Positions 16,326 through 26,312 of a DNA stretch of 64,000 nt are shown piece by piece (position 1 is the first letter of the stretch; every line of letters begins with the position of its first letter). The notes below the pieces were generated by a model. It was not told where the DNA came from, searched no databases, and saw only the letters and a list, made by a program, of their open reading frames with translations. The position numbers and the translations under genes are program-made. Source of the stretch: Planctomycetota bacterium (lineage in GTDB: Bacteria > Planctomycetota > Planctomycetia > Pirellulales > Pirellulaceae); contig CAUJHS010000022.1 in the NCBI GenBank assembly GCA_963204915.1, forward strand, positions 682,001 to 746,000. Reading direction: 5' to 3'.

Positions 16326-17657
16326 GTGAGTTCTCTCCTGGAGGAAGCTCGGCGGCTTCACACCGCAGGCGACCATGCCGCCGCACTCGAACGGTTCGTC
16401 CAAGCGTTATACGACCACGGCCTCAGCGCCGAGCAGCAAGCCGAAATGCGGCGGCTGTTTCCCCCTCCGCCGCCGTTGCTCCAGCGGCTGGAGGATTACG
16501 AAACCCGCCTGAACGATGACGACCCCAAACTTCGGCACAAGGCGGCCAAAGAGCTGTCGCGCCTTGCTCTGGGCGAGCTAAGCAACACCGCGCTGCACTT
16601 CCTGCGGCACGGCGAAACGACCAGCTTGCTCATTCGCCATCTCGACAACCCCGACCCGGTGGTGCAAGAGAACATGGTCATCGCCCTGGCTATGTGTGCG
16701 CAGCGCTACCTGCCCGACCAGCGCGCCGTCGAGCCGCTGCTGCGGCAGCTTCAAGCGAAGTCGGTCAATGCGCGGTGCTGGGCGATTCGCGGACTGGCGT
16801 GTCTCTCGGAACAAGGCGTCGAGCCGATCTTGGCCCTGATCGACGACAAAAACGAACGGGTGCGCAACATCGCTCTGGAGGAGCTTTCGACCATGCTCCA
16901 AGGGGGCGGCTCCACGCACCGCGCGCCGATCGGACCCGCAGGCCGGCGCCACATTCGCGACGCCATGCTTCGCTTCGACCGCAAACGCTCGGCCAACGAC
17001 CGCGCCACTGCCGCCTGGCTCCTGGCGCAAACCGCCGAACCCGAGGACCTGCCCGCCCTCGAAGCCTGGAAGAAGAAAGACGGCAGCCAAGCGGTGAAAA
17101 AATTCCTCCAGGAAGGCATCGACCGGCTGCAAGCCGAACCGGCGGCTCCAGCGGAACTCCCTTCCCCGCCCGAACCGAAGTCAAAGCCGGCGAAGCAAGC
17201 CGCTTCGAAGAAGCAGCCCGCCTCGAAAAAGCCGATCAAGACCCACAAGCCCGCCAAGGCCAGCAAGGCGAAGAAGTCTCCGGCGGCTTCGCCCGAGCCT
17301 TCCTCCGTGGATGTTCAGGATGCGGTCTTCGCCCCCTGCCGCTTCTTCGAGAACTCCGACGGCGGTCCGCACAGTCTGATATTCACCGACTTCGACCCCT
17401 ACGCCGACTTGTTCGGCGAAGCCGGCTACGACGCGGGCGGCTACGCCTGGCACGGCGTGCTTGAGGCGCTCGTCCGGTTGAACGCCCCTTTGTTGAAAAA
17501 ACACCTGAGTTACGACCCCGAAGCCAGCATGCTCGTTGTAGTCAGTCCCCGCCGTGAAGCGCTGGAGCAAGCCGCCGCCCTGATTCGCGAAGCCTGCGCC
17601 AATCCGGACCTGTTACGCCAGGCCATCAAACAGGCCAACCCCCGGTTGATGGACTAA
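16326..17657 (+). CDS. HEAT-repeat protein with C-terminal Imm51-like immunity domain
   Basis: A 443-residue protein (GTG start). Residues about 1-60 are helical (LHTAGDHAAALERFVQALYD). Residues about 60-270 are HEAT repeats: LRHKAAKELSRLAL, VQENMVIALAMCAQ, NARCWAIRGLACLSEQG, VRNIALEELSTML. Residues about 275-325 are a Lys/Pro/Ala/Ser-rich linker. The last 120 residues look like the Imm51 immunity domain: HSLIFTDFDPYADLFGEAGY, GYAWHGVLEALVRLNAPLLK, LSYDPEASMLVVVSPRREAL. Imm51 proteins normally protect against polymorphic toxins, but no toxin gene is adjacent, so this is an orphan or repurposed domain. It is probably cytoplasmic. The Imm51 assignment is by pattern memory only. Confidence 0.7.
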   Translation: MSSLLEEARRLHTAGDHAAALERFVQALYDHGLSAEQQAEMRRLFPPPPPLLQRLEDYETRLNDDDPKLRHKAAKELSRLALGELSNTALHFLRHGETTSLLIRHLDNPDPVVQENMVIALAMCAQRYLPDQRAVEPLLRQLQAKSVNARCWAIRGLACLSEQGVEPILALIDDKNERVRNIALEELSTMLQGGGSTHRAPIGPAGRRHIRDAMLRFDRKRSANDRATAAWLLAQTAEPEDLPALEAWKKKDGSQAVKKFLQEGIDRLQAEPAAPAELPSPPEPKSKPAKQAASKKQPASKKPIKTHKPAKASKAKKSPAASPEPSSVDVQDAVFAPCRFFENSDGGPHSLIFTDFDPYADLFGEAGYDAGGYAWHGVLEALVRLNAPLLKKHLSYDPEASMLVVVSPRREALEQAAALIREACANPDLLRQAIKQANPRLMD

Positions 17658-17969
17658 CACAGCCCTACTGGCTAACGCCTGACGAACCGACACACGACGC
17701 AAACGGGTGCGATACTCTTATTATACTGAACAAATGTACAAAAGCAAGACTTCGTTTCAATTTTTTTCAAAACACCTGGGTTTTCCTGCACCATTCCCTC
17801 ACGACCTCGCAACGTCTGGCGCGCAGGTTGTCAGGAAATGAGTTCCCCTCCCGGTTTGCCCGGAGCGCGGTGCATACCGCACGCGTCGACGCAAGACCAA
17901 TCGACGCATTGACAATCGCCCGCTGGTCTCGGCTCGACGGATTCGACCCGCCCGCGAAGGCGCCGCACA
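17658..17969. other. Intergenic region between convergent immunity-like genes
   Basis: 312 bases between the HEAT/Imm51-like gene and the Imm17-like gene, whose 3' ends face each other. The part around 17710-17770 is markedly more AT-rich than its surroundings (TTATTATACTGAACAAATG, then a run of T). I see no strong terminator hairpin. A possible 68-codon minus-strand frame (17767-17973) has no ribosome-binding site and no recognisable family. Confidence 0.35.
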
Positions 17970-18206
17970 TCAAGTGGGGGGAGAAGAAAGCCAGCCCGCG
18001 GCAATGGCCACGCCCAGGACCGTCAGGGCGGCGCCTCCCACGGCGAACAGCAGCCGCACGCCGGAGCGGCCCAGCCGTTGCTCCAGCCAGTGCGGTTTAC
18101 GCAGTTGGTACACGGGCTCCCAGTTGAACAGAGACGACAACAGCGCCACACCGCCCAGCACGATCGCAACGCTTCCTATGAACCAATCGGCGGCCGGTCC
18201 CGTCAT
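17970..18206 (-). CDS. Imm17-like small two-TM membrane protein
   Basis: A 78-residue protein with ATG at 18206 and AGGA seven bases upstream. Two TM helices (WFIGSVAIVLGGVALLSSLF and VRLLFAVGGAALTVLGVAIAAGW) flank a basic loop, LFNWEPVYQLRKPHWLEQRLGRSGVRL. The NW...RK...L...LGR.G.R pattern matches the small membrane proteins annotated as immunity 17 family. Whether it confers immunity here is unknown; many such proteins occur without toxins. It begins 37 bases after the glycerol kinase stop on the same strand and may be co-transcribed with glpK. Confidence 0.6.
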   Translation of the reverse strand: MTGPAADWFIGSVAIVLGGVALLSSLFNWEPVYQLRKPHWLEQRLGRSGVRLLFAVGGAALTVLGVAIAAGWLSSPPT

Positions 18207-18243
18207 GCGGAAATCCTGGTAATAAATCGGGCGGTCGGGAACA

Positions 18244-19737
18244 TTAGGCCTCTTCCCAATTCAAGGCGCGCTCTACGGCGCGGTTCCACCCGCGGAAGCG
18301 GCGTTGGCGTTCGACGTCGTCCATTTGGGGTTTGAATTCGCGGTCCAAGGCCCAGTTCTTGGCCACATCGCTCAGGTCTTGCCAATATCCCACAGCCAGC
18401 CCCGCCAGGTAGGCGGCGCCCAGGGCGGTGGTTTCCGACACCACGGGCCGGCGCACCGTGGTGTTGAGCAAGTCGGCCTGGAACTGCATCAGCTCGTTGT
18501 TGATCGAAGCGCCGCCATCGACCTTGAGCACTTGCAGGCGAATATTAGCGTCTTTCTCCATGGCGTGCAGCAAGTCAGAGCTTTGATAGGCCATCGACTC
18601 GACCGCCGCCCGGGCCAGGTGCCCCGCCGACGTGCCGCGCGTAATGCCCAGCACGGCGCCGCGAGCGAAGGGGTCCCAATGCGGGGCGCCCAGTCCCACA
18701 AAGGCCGGCACCACATACAGCCCGCCGGAGTCGGGCACGGAAGCGGTCAGCCGCTCGACATCGGCCGAGGTTTGGATGATCTTCAGCCCGTCGCGCAGCC
18801 ATTGCACCACGGCCCCGGCAATGAACACCGAGCCTTCCAGGCAGTAAGTGATCTTGCCGTCCAGCCCCCAGCCAATGGTGGTGAGCAAATTATTGCGCGA
18901 CACGACCGGCTTCTCGCCCGTGTTGAGCAACATGAAACAGCCCGTGCCGTAGGTGTTCTTGGCGCTGCCCGGCTCGAAGCAGGCCTGGCCGAACGTGGCG
19001 GCTTGCTGATCGCCGGCAATGCCCGCGACGGGAATCGCCTCGCCAAACAAGGCGGGGTCGGTGTGGCCGTAGAGGTAGCTGGAAGGCGCCACCTCTGGCA
19101 ACATCGCCCGGGGGACGCCCAAAATCCCCAGCAATTCATCGTCCCAGTCGAGCGTATGAATGTTGAATAGCAGCGTCCGGCTGGCGTTGCTGTAATCGGT
19201 CACGTGGCGCCGGCCGCCGGTCAGCCGCCACACCAAGTAGGAATCGACCGTGCCGAACAGCACTTCGCCCAGATCGGCCCGTTCTTGCAGGCCGGGGTGA
19301 TGATCGAACAAGTAGCGAATCTTCGTGCCGGAGAAATACGCATCGACCACCAGGCCGGTCTTTTCGCGGAAGGTAGGCTCCAAGGCGTTCGCTTTGAGGC
19401 GTTCGCAAATGGGAGCGCTCACGCGGCTTTGCCACACAATGGCGTTGGCCACGGGACGGCCGGTGCGGCGGTCCCATAGCACGGTGGTTTCTCGCTGATT
19501 GGTCACGCCGATGGCGGCGATATCCCGCGCGGTGAGGTTCGCCTTGGCGAGCGCTTCTTTGGCGGTGGCCATGACCGTGGACCAGATCGCTTCGGGGTCA
19601 TGCTCCACATGGCCCGGCTGCGGCAAGATTTGCTCGAACTCCTGCTGGGCCGAGGCCACGATGCGGCCTTCTCGATTGAACACAATGGCCCGGCTAGAAG
19701 TGGTGCCTTGATCGAGTGCGAGGATGTATTGCGCCAT
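18244..19737 (-). CDS. glpK: Glycerol kinase
   Basis: A 497-residue FGGY-family kinase, the usual GlpK length. It phosphorylates glycerol to glycerol-3-phosphate with ATP in the cytoplasm. Recognised motifs: N-terminal [34 protein letters not shown] with [20 protein letters not shown], the ATP-site [26 protein letters not shown], and the C-terminal [21 protein letters not shown] with [18 protein letters not shown]. No glpF or glpD is adjacent; the only co-directional partner is the small Imm17-like gene downstream. Confidence 0.97.
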   Translation of the reverse strand: MAQYILALDQGTTSSRAIVFNREGRIVASAQQEFEQILPQPGHVEHDPEAIWSTVMATAKEALAKANLTARDIAAIGVTNQRETTVLWDRRTGRPVANAIVWQSRVSAPICERLKANALEPTFREKTGLVVDAYFSGTKIRYLFDHHPGLQERADLGEVLFGTVDSYLVWRLTGGRRHVTDYSNASRTLLFNIHTLDWDDELLGILGVPRAMLPEVAPSSYLYGHTDPALFGEAIPVAGIAGDQQAATFGQACFEPGSAKNTYGTGCFMLLNTGEKPVVSRNNLLTTIGWGLDGKITYCLEGSVFIAGAVVQWLRDGLKIIQTSADVERLTASVPDSGGLYVVPAFVGLGAPHWDPFARGAVLGITRGTSAGHLARAAVESMAYQSSDLLHAMEKDANIRLQVLKVDGGASINNELMQFQADLLNTTVRRPVVSETTALGAAYLAGLAVGYWQDLSDVAKNWALDREFKPQMDDVERQRRFRGWNRAVERALNWEEA

Positions 19738-19919
19738 GAGAACCCAGGGGAGAAAAGACCAAAGTCAATTGCCGCAGGAGTTGTGTCGATTTGTCGTGTA
19801 ATAGGCGCCGTTGAATGAGCCGCCACGCGCTAACGTGCGGTTCTTGCATTGCCGCTCAACTCGAACGGCAACCGGGGGCTAGCCCCGCGGCTGATGGCGG
19901 CCGTTATTGAAAATACCCA

Positions 19920-21962
19920 CTACCGTTTGTTGGGCGTTGCAGGTTGGGCTGGGGCCTTGTCGGTCAATGACAACATCTTGGCCATGTAGGCCGCCATGCG
20001 CGGGGCGAGCGTGGGGGAACGCTCCACGTGAGCGGCTGCAGCGCTGGCCGTGTTGCGAGCTAGGGCGGCGTACTCCGGATGGTTGCGGTGCTCGGCCAGG
20101 TAAAGCAAATTCCCCACGGCCACGGTGTTGCCCGACGGCAAGGCGCCGTCGGCCGGGTTCTTGCCGCGCGCCAACAGCGACTCGTGATCGTCCGAGGTAA
20201 AGTAGAACCCGCCCCGTTCATCGGCGAACAACTCAATCTTTTTCTTGGTGAGCTTGTCGGCGGCGTCAAGCCATTCCGCTTCGCCGGTGGCGCGGTGCAG
20301 AGCGAGCAAGCCCTCGACTAAGAAGGCGTAATCGTCCAGGTAGGCGTTGAGCTTGGCTTGACCTTCGCTGTAGGTGCGCAGCAGCCGGCCTTCCTCGGTT
20401 TGCAAATGCTCCAGCACGAAGCGAGCCGCCCGCCGAGCCGCCTCCAGGTATTGGTCGTTCTTTAGCCCGCGTCCGGCGTCGGCCAGGCCGCGTATCATCA
20501 GTCCGTTCCAAGACGTGAGGATTTTCGTATCGGTTCCGGGCCGAGGCCGCTGGTCTCGCGCCTGGAGAAGCTTTTGCCGGAGTGGGGCCAGTTGTGCGGT
20601 GAGTTCCCCTTCGGTTCGATTGTTCATAGTAGCCAGCTCGGCCCAGGACGAGGCGAGTTGCGGCACGTAGAACTCATCTTCGAAGTTGGGTGGATCGTTC
20701 AAGCCATACGCTACAGCGAAAACTTGATACTCCTCGGGCGTGAAAAGCTTTTCGACTTCCTCGCGCGTCCAGCGGTAGAACTTGCCTTCTTCGCCTTCGG
20801 AGTCCGCATCCAAGGCGGCGTAAAAGGCGCCTTCGGGGGCGGTCATTTCTCGCAGGACGAATCCAAGTAGCTCATCGACCACACGGCGAAAGTCTTCCCG
20901 ACCGGTGAGCAGGTACGCCTCGGTGTAGATGCTGGCCAGTTGGGCGTTGTCGTACAGCATTTTCTCGAAGTGCGGAATCCGCCAGAAGCGATCGACGCTG
21001 TAGCGATGAAACCCGCCGCCGAGATGATCCCAAATGCCGCCGCGAGCCATGCGATCAAGCGTGTTGACGAGCATCTCGCGAGCTTCCCGCCGTGCGGCTT
21101 CTTCCAGCCTGGAATCTTGAGCGCGGTGCAGCAAATAGAACAAGTTCGAGGGTTCGGGAAACTTTGGCTGAAGCGGATTGAAGCGGCTATAGCCAAAACC
21201 GCCGTACTTGGGGTCGTACTGTTCGGCCAGCCCCGCCTGCACGCTGGCGACAAGTTCCTGGCTCAGCGGCGTGAGCGAGGCAGGTTGCGACTCCAGGTGC
21301 TCCTTGACCATGCGCGAAAGGGTCTGACCGTCGCGAGTAATCTTGTCGGGTTCTTTTTCCCAGACTTCGTAAATCTTTTTGGCCACCGTGAAGAAGCCGG
21401 GCACGCCTTCGCGGTCGCCGTCGCGAGCCGGGTAGTAGGTGCCGCCGAAGAACGGTTGGGCGTCGGGGGTGAGGAACATCGACATAGGCCATCCGCCGCC
21501 GCGGCCCGAGCCGGTGGCCGCGTTGTAAAGCTGCAAAGCCGTCATGTACACCTCGTCGACATCGGGCCGTTCTTCCCGATCGACCTTGATGCAAATGAAG
21601 CGTTCATTCAGCCACGCGGCGATTTCCTGATCGACGAAGGTTTCCCGCTCCATCACGTGGCACCAGTGGCAACTGGAATAGCCCACCGAGAGGAAAATCA
21701 ATTTGTTCTCGCGCTTCGCCTTGGCCAGCGCCTCGGGCCCCCAGGGCCGCCAATCGACCGGGTTGTGGGCATGCTGCAACAGGTACGGGCTGGTTTCCTG
21801 GCTCAAACGGTTGGTCGGCGCCGCTTGAGCCGGCTCTTGCTTTTTAGCAGGTTCCTGGCCGACGGCGTGCTGGCCGAAGGAAAACGAAGCCAACACGGCG
21901 AACGTAAACGCCGCAGTATGGGCTTGCGGCGAAGGGCGGCTCATCGAGCAGCGAGAGAACAT
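19920..21962 (-). CDS. YyaL/DUF255 thioredoxin-domain protein (SSP411 type), exported
   Basis: A 680-residue protein. The ATG at 21962 follows AGGA at seven bases. An N-terminal signal peptide ([20 protein letters not shown]) precedes the thioredoxin-like DUF255 domain: [40 protein letters not shown] (CxxC) and FGGTYYP. The remainder is an (alpha/alpha)6-barrel-like region as in N-acyl-glucosamine-2-epimerase/cellobiose-epimerase folds ([33 protein letters not shown]). The biochemical role of the family is not settled. Most homologues are cytoplasmic; this copy appears exported. It is upstream of glpK on the same strand with a 182-base gap. Confidence 0.9.
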   Translation of the reverse strand: MFSRCSMSRPSPQAHTAAFTFAVLASFSFGQHAVGQEPAKKQEPAQAAPTNRLSQETSPYLLQHAHNPVDWRPWGPEALAKAKRENKLIFLSVGYSSCHWCHVMERETFVDQEIAAWLNERFICIKVDREERPDVDEVYMTALQLYNAATGSGRGGGWPMSMFLTPDAQPFFGGTYYPARDGDREGVPGFFTVAKKIYEVWEKEPDKITRDGQTLSRMVKEHLESQPASLTPLSQELVASVQAGLAEQYDPKYGGFGYSRFNPLQPKFPEPSNLFYLLHRAQDSRLEEAARREAREMLVNTLDRMARGGIWDHLGGGFHRYSVDRFWRIPHFEKMLYDNAQLASIYTEAYLLTGREDFRRVVDELLGFVLREMTAPEGAFYAALDADSEGEEGKFYRWTREEVEKLFTPEEYQVFAVAYGLNDPPNFEDEFYVPQLASSWAELATMNNRTEGELTAQLAPLRQKLLQARDQRPRPGTDTKILTSWNGLMIRGLADAGRGLKNDQYLEAARRAARFVLEHLQTEEGRLLRTYSEGQAKLNAYLDDYAFLVEGLLALHRATGEAEWLDAADKLTKKKIELFADERGGFYFTSDDHESLLARGKNPADGALPSGNTVAVGNLLYLAEHRNHPEYAALARNTASAAAAHVERSPTLAPRMAAYMAKMLSLTDKAPAQPATPNKR

Positions 21963-22029
21963 GCGGCGATCCTGAGGCGGCGCGAAGAACGTGCGGCAGA
22001 CGATGCCAAGGCAACGCGCTTGGCGGAAG

Positions 22030-23007
22030 CTATTTCAAGTTGCGGAAAAACGCTTGCAGATTGTCGTCTTCCGACGAGGCGGGGTCTCGCGACGGAATCG
22101 GCGCCGGCGGCGTGGAGGAGGCCCGGGAAGTGTCGCCTTCGGTGGGGACGACTTCATCCAGCGAGACTTCTCCCTCGGCATGGGAGGACTCGTCCGTGGC
22201 TTCGAGGGCGTCCAGGTCGATGACCTCCACGGCGTCCACATCGTCCATGGCGTCCACATCGTCCATGGCGTCAAGCTCGTCGACTGCGTCCAGGTCATCG
22301 TCGCGGCGCAACCGGGCGACGTACCGCTGCACGACGGCCATTTCAATGGCTTCTTCGGATTCGTCGGCGACCTCGGCTTCTTCATCGACGTATTGTTCGT
22401 CGGCCAGATCGACTTCTTCAAACAGGAAGGCTTCGTCGTCCACGGCGGCGGGCCGGGACGAGGACGACCGCTGCGGCTGGCCGGACGCATGACCCGAGGC
22501 GAGCGCCGTTTCGTCTTGAGTCGTTGGGGAAGACCGCTTGGGCGACGACGAGGGCTTGCTGGGCTTCGTGGCGTCCGACTTGCGGCTGCGGGACTTCTCG
22601 GCGCTCGGCTCGGAGACGGTTTCGACGGCCGGATCGCGCTTCACTGTGGTCGGGGCGTCGTGGCGTTTGCGCGGCGCGGGCTGAGCGCGGTGGTTGTCGT
22701 CCGGTTCGCGCTCCAGCACGTCGCCGTACAGGGCGCGGAAGGTGACGGCGCCCACGGTTAACAACTCGCCGGGAGGAAGCTCGGCCTCGGTGATCGGTTC
22801 ATTGCCAATGAAGGTGCCGTTGAGCGAGCCCAGATCGCGAACGAAAAGCACGCCGTCGGCTTCGTACAGTTCACAATGCTGGCGACTGACCAACGGATGC
22901 GCCAGCGTGAGGGTCGACCCCCGGCCGCGGCCGATAATAGTGGGCAGCTTCAGCGTGATCTCCGTAGTTTTCGCGTCGCCGCCAACGACGATCAGTTTCA
23001 CATCCAT
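22030..23007 (-). CDS. FHA-domain protein with acidic disordered tail
   Basis: A 325-residue protein. Residues about 5-95 are an FHA phosphothreonine-binding domain: [15 protein letters not shown] (GR motif), VSRQHCELY (SxxH), and [13 protein letters not shown] (LGSxNGT). The rest is low complexity: a basic/Ser/Pro region about 105-195, then a strongly acidic region with short repeats of DAMDDV. It probably binds phosphorylated partners such as autophosphorylated Ser/Thr kinases; a sensor kinase gene lies immediately upstream (134-base gap) on the same strand. No enzymatic domain is seen. Confidence 0.9.
   Translation of the reverse strand: MDVKLIVVGGDAKTTEITLKLPTIIGRGRGSTLTLAHPLVSRQHCELYEADGVLFVRDLGSLNGTFIGNEPITEAELPPGELLTVGAVTFRALYGDVLEREPDDNHRAQPAPRKRHDAPTTVKRDPAVETVSEPSAEKSRSRKSDATKPSKPSSSPKRSSPTTQDETALASGHASGQPQRSSSSRPAAVDDEAFLFEEVDLADEQYVDEEAEVADESEEAIEMAVVQRYVARLRRDDDLDAVDELDAMDDVDAMDDVDAVEVIDLDALEATDESSHAEGEVSLDEVVPTEGDTSRASSTPPAPIPSRDPASSEDDNLQAFFRNLK
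22232..22267 (-). repeat. 18-bp in-frame tandem repeat in the FHA gene
   Basis: The unit GCGTCCACATCGTCCATG occurs twice in tandem at 22232-22249 and 22250-22267, with a partial third copy following. It encodes the repeated acidic peptide with MDDVDA. Because the unit is a multiple of three, slippage would change the tail length without shifting the frame. Confidence 0.8.
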
Positions 23008-23141
23008 CGTGCTTTCCAGTCCCGGGTTCGGACATCTTGTTTTAGTTTATCCCTCCCTGGAAGCCGCCGCAACACGCAACGCCTGTTGGTAACGGCGGCG
23101 GGGCGTGCGAGTTGTCTCCGTGGTCGAAGTGTCGAATTCGG

Positions 23142-25412
23142 TCACTCCGCCTCCTGCACGATGACCGCCCAGCCAGTTTGGGCGATTTCCTCGGGGCGAC
23201 CTTTCACGTGGACCGGCTCAAAGGCGGCCAACATCGACCGGGGAGTCGGACTGGCCGGGTCAAGATAACTGGAAATTAAGCCAGGCGACGAACCTCCACG
23301 AGCGCCGTCGAGCAGCCGTTCGACCAACTCGCCCTGCAAGCGCAACGGTTTGGCGGCGGGATCCTCGGCGGCGGACTTTTGCAGTTCCGGGTGATGGATC
23401 ACCAACCCACGCCCTGGCTGGGCGCCCAGCCGGTCTTCGCGCAGATCGATCAAGAGGGCGGTTTGTCCGCCATGCAAATCGGTTTGCAACACGCCGAACT
23501 CGCCCAAGTCGACCGACATCGCTAACACGCCCAGCACGCGCCGTTCGGGCGAGCCCACGCGACCGCTCCAAATGGGCGTGGAAAAGGCGACCTTCCACGT
23601 TCCGGTGGTGGTGCTGCGATAGACCGCCGAAAGCTGCTCCTGTCGAAGCGGCTCGACCCCGGCGGTTTGCCCGGTCGGCAAGTCAAACCCCCGACCGTGG
23701 AAATAATCGCGATGGGCGAAGTTTTGCCCGATGCTGTCGCCCGCCGGACTGCGCGCCACTTGCAGGCCGGAATCGTTGTTGATGAACCAACTTTCCGCCT
23801 TGGCGGCGCCGTTATGCTCGATGAAGCGGGCGTCTAACCAGGCTTGGATTTGCGGCCACAGGGCGTGGTCGTCGGGCGAAGCGTTGACTTGCGCGAGCAG
23901 TGCTTTCAATTCGGGATCGGCCGCTTCGGTTTCGAGAATGCGCCACCGCAGATCGACTTCGCCAGCAATCGTGCGGGCTGCGAACTTGGCCGAGACGAGC
24001 AAACCCTGCTGCCGTGCACGATCGGCCGCCAGGTGCGCCTGGGCTTCACGTTTGGCCATCGAACCGAGCCAGACCGCGGCCCCCGCGACCACCAACACGA
24101 CCGCCGCCAGCCCCACCACGACCGATTGCGCTACGGTGCGGTTCCGCCGACCCCAGCGGGCCAATTTGCGGGCCAGTGGTTCTTGGTAGGCGGTCACTTC
24201 TTCATCGGCCATCCAGCGTTCGATGTCTTGGGCCAGTTCGGTCGCGGTGGCGTAACGGTCTTCCGGCTCGAAGGCCATCGCCTTCAGGCAAACCGCCTCT
24301 AGCGGGCGTGAAATATTTCGATCAATCGCCCGAGGCGGGGCGAAGTCGCCCGTTTGGACGCGCCGTAACACCGAGCCGACGCGTTTCCCTTGAATCGGCG
24401 GCTGACCGGTGAGGATTTTGTACAACGTGGCGCCCAGGCTGTAGATGTCGCTGGCGGGCGACACGCTGGCTTCATCGCCGGCTTGTTCAGGGCTCATGTA
24501 GGCGGGAGTGCCGGCGCCCGAGCCGTTGCTGTCTCCGTTATTTCCCAGGCTGGGCATCAAGGTGCATTCGCCGCTTTGGCGTGCGCGTTGATCGCGTTCG
24601 ACCGGCAGAGCCAGGCCCCAATCGACCACCAGCGTTTCGCCATACCGGCCGAGCATGACGTTCTCGGGTTTGATATCGCGATGCACAATGCCGCGATTGT
24701 GGGCGTAAGCGATGGTGTTGCAGACCGAGATAAACCGCATGAGCAGGTTACGAAACTCCAGCGCCGCCTCGCCCCGGGGGCGCGGTTCGCCTTCGGCCTG
24801 ATGGTAATGCTGAATGGCGTCTTCCAGCGTTTCGCCGTGAATGAAACGCATGACGTAAAACAACCGGCCGCGGTCGTCCTCGCCAAAGCCGTACACGGGC
24901 ACAATGCCGGGATGATCGAGCCGGCTAGTGACTTCCGCTTCCAGCAAAAAGCGGTTGTGGCTTTCCGTGAGGTGGGCGAAGCGTGAACGAATGAACTTAA
25001 TGGCCACCTCGCGCCGCAAGTGCTGATCGACGGCGGCGTAAACCACCCCCAACCCGCCCTTGGCGTGGAACTCCAAGTCATCGTACGTGGTTTGCACCAC
25101 CAACCCGGAGGGAGACACCGGCTCGGCGCCTTCTTCGGCCGAGAGGGGCAGCGTTTTCGCTTCGCTCAGATTCAACGGGGTTTTTAGCTTCCGGTCGATG
25201 CCGCGCAAGGCGGCCACGCGGCGTTTGAATTCGTCGAGCAACTCGGGGCAGTTGCCGCACAATTCCTCGGGCGTGATGGCGCCGCCTTCTTCTTCGATTT
25301 CTTCCCAGCGTTCGAGCAACGCGTCCAGACGCGCATCGTCCGGCTCGGGCGGAGCCGACCGGCGGTTCGGACGCGGCGCTTCGTCAATTAATGTGTCGAA
25401 TCGGGGATCCAT
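23142..25412 (-). CDS. Membrane Ser/Thr protein kinase with C-terminal Cache-type sensor
   Basis: A 756-residue protein. An N-terminal segment (about 1-110) is followed by a Hanks-type kinase domain (about 115-400): glycine loop AKGGLGVVYAAVDQ, catalytic lysine in REVAIKFI, HRDIKPENVML near residue 240, and VVDWGLALP where the usual DFG is DWG, a substitution I associate with planctomycete kinases. APE is represented by AYMSPEQAG. After a TM helix at about 420-445 (VVVGLAAVVLVVAGAAVWLG) the extracytoplasmic part (about 450-750) resembles a Cache-type sensor (SIGQNFAHRDYFHGRGFD, VYRSTTTGTWKVAFSTPIW). The ECF sigma gene lies 43 bases upstream, suggesting one signalling operon. Confidence 0.92.
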   Translation of the reverse strand: MDPRFDTLIDEAPRPNRRSAPPEPDDARLDALLERWEEIEEEGGAITPEELCGNCPELLDEFKRRVAALRGIDRKLKTPLNLSEAKTLPLSAEEGAEPVSPSGLVVQTTYDDLEFHAKGGLGVVYAAVDQHLRREVAIKFIRSRFAHLTESHNRFLLEAEVTSRLDHPGIVPVYGFGEDDRGRLFYVMRFIHGETLEDAIQHYHQAEGEPRPRGEAALEFRNLLMRFISVCNTIAYAHNRGIVHRDIKPENVMLGRYGETLVVDWGLALPVERDQRARQSGECTLMPSLGNNGDSNGSGAGTPAYMSPEQAGDEASVSPASDIYSLGATLYKILTGQPPIQGKRVGSVLRRVQTGDFAPPRAIDRNISRPLEAVCLKAMAFEPEDRYATATELAQDIERWMADEEVTAYQEPLARKLARWGRRNRTVAQSVVVGLAAVVLVVAGAAVWLGSMAKREAQAHLAADRARQQGLLVSAKFAARTIAGEVDLRWRILETEAADPELKALLAQVNASPDDHALWPQIQAWLDARFIEHNGAAKAESWFINNDSGLQVARSPAGDSIGQNFAHRDYFHGRGFDLPTGQTAGVEPLRQEQLSAVYRSTTTGTWKVAFSTPIWSGRVGSPERRVLGVLAMSVDLGEFGVLQTDLHGGQTALLIDLREDRLGAQPGRGLVIHHPELQKSAAEDPAAKPLRLQGELVERLLDGARGGSSPGLISSYLDPASPTPRSMLAAFEPVHVKGRPEEIAQTGWAVIVQEAE

Positions 25413-25455
25413 GAGAATGCTCGGGGGATGAGACTCCGTCGAACGATGCCGACGT

Positions 25456-26079
25456 TCAAGAGAATGCCGACTCCTGGTCGCCCAATAATTGATGCAGTTT
25501 TAGCCGTGCTTCACGCCAACGGCGTTTGACCGTACGCACGTTGACGCCCAGTAATTCCGCAGCTTCGTCTTGGGATAAGTCGTGATACCACAACAAATCA
25601 AACACCTCGCGCTGTTCATCGGGCAAGCGATCGACATATTGGTGGAAGTCCTGCCATTCGGCCAACCGATGCGGATCATGCGAGACTTCAGCCCGATCAT
25701 ACAGCGGGGGTTGACTGGCTTGATCCTGGCGCGGCGTTCGGGTGGCGTGATGGGCGCCTAGGCCGTCCTTGCCGCGGTAATGACGCACCAAGTCAATGAG
25801 TTCGCGGCGGATTTGCAAAGCGGCCAGGCGGAAAAAGTGGCGCGCGTCGACCAAGGGAACATGCTCCAGCGAGCGCCACAGCCGGAGCAACGCGTTCTGA
25901 CAAACGTCGTCGGTTTGCTCCCAACGATGCACCTCGGGAAAATCGTGCAACATCTTTCGCGTTAACCGCTGCATGCGGTCGCACACATCGGCCAGAAGTT
26001 CGTCTCGGGCCGAGCCGTCGCCATGAACGAAACGGTCGACGTGGCGCTGAACCACGGCAAGGCCTAACGTGCTTTCCAT
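25456..26079 (-). CDS. ECF-type RNA polymerase sigma factor, kinase-associated
   Basis: A 207-residue sigma-70-family factor. The ATG at 26079 follows AGGAA at nine bases. Region 2 is visible in HRWEQTDDVCQNALLRLWRSL and ARHFFRLAALQIRRELIDLVRHYRG; region 4 in YVDRLPDEQREVFDLLWYHDLSQDEAAELLGVNVRTVKRRWREARLKL, an HTH. Planctomycetes have groups of ECF factors encoded beside Ser/Thr kinases and thought to be activated through them rather than through an anti-sigma factor; the sensor kinase gene directly downstream and the absence of an anti-sigma gene fit that. Confidence 0.93.
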   Translation of the reverse strand: MESTLGLAVVQRHVDRFVHGDGSARDELLADVCDRMQRLTRKMLHDFPEVHRWEQTDDVCQNALLRLWRSLEHVPLVDARHFFRLAALQIRRELIDLVRHYRGKDGLGAHHATRTPRQDQASQPPLYDRAEVSHDPHRLAEWQDFHQYVDRLPDEQREVFDLLWYHDLSQDEAAELLGVNVRTVKRRWREARLKLHQLLGDQESAFS

Positions 26080-26312
26080 CGGAAGATGTTCCTCAACCCT
26101 TCGACGATACGAACTTCTTCAGTATACCAACCACCACACCAATGGAGATCATAACCCCCGCCAAAAGCAACCGCGGCAAAGATTTCCAAAAATTTCTGTC
26201 CCCCAACCACGGCCACGACCGCTTGGTAACTTAGATCCACAACGGAGGCGAATGCATTCACCCTATCCCTGCGGAGAAACGGCCGTCTTTCGCAAGGTTT
26301 CTCTGCATTTTC

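Noticed and set aside
17767-17973. 68-codon minus-strand frame as a possible toxin for the immunity-like genes
   Set aside because: No ribosome-binding site, no recognisable toxin motif and codon use unlike the neighbours.
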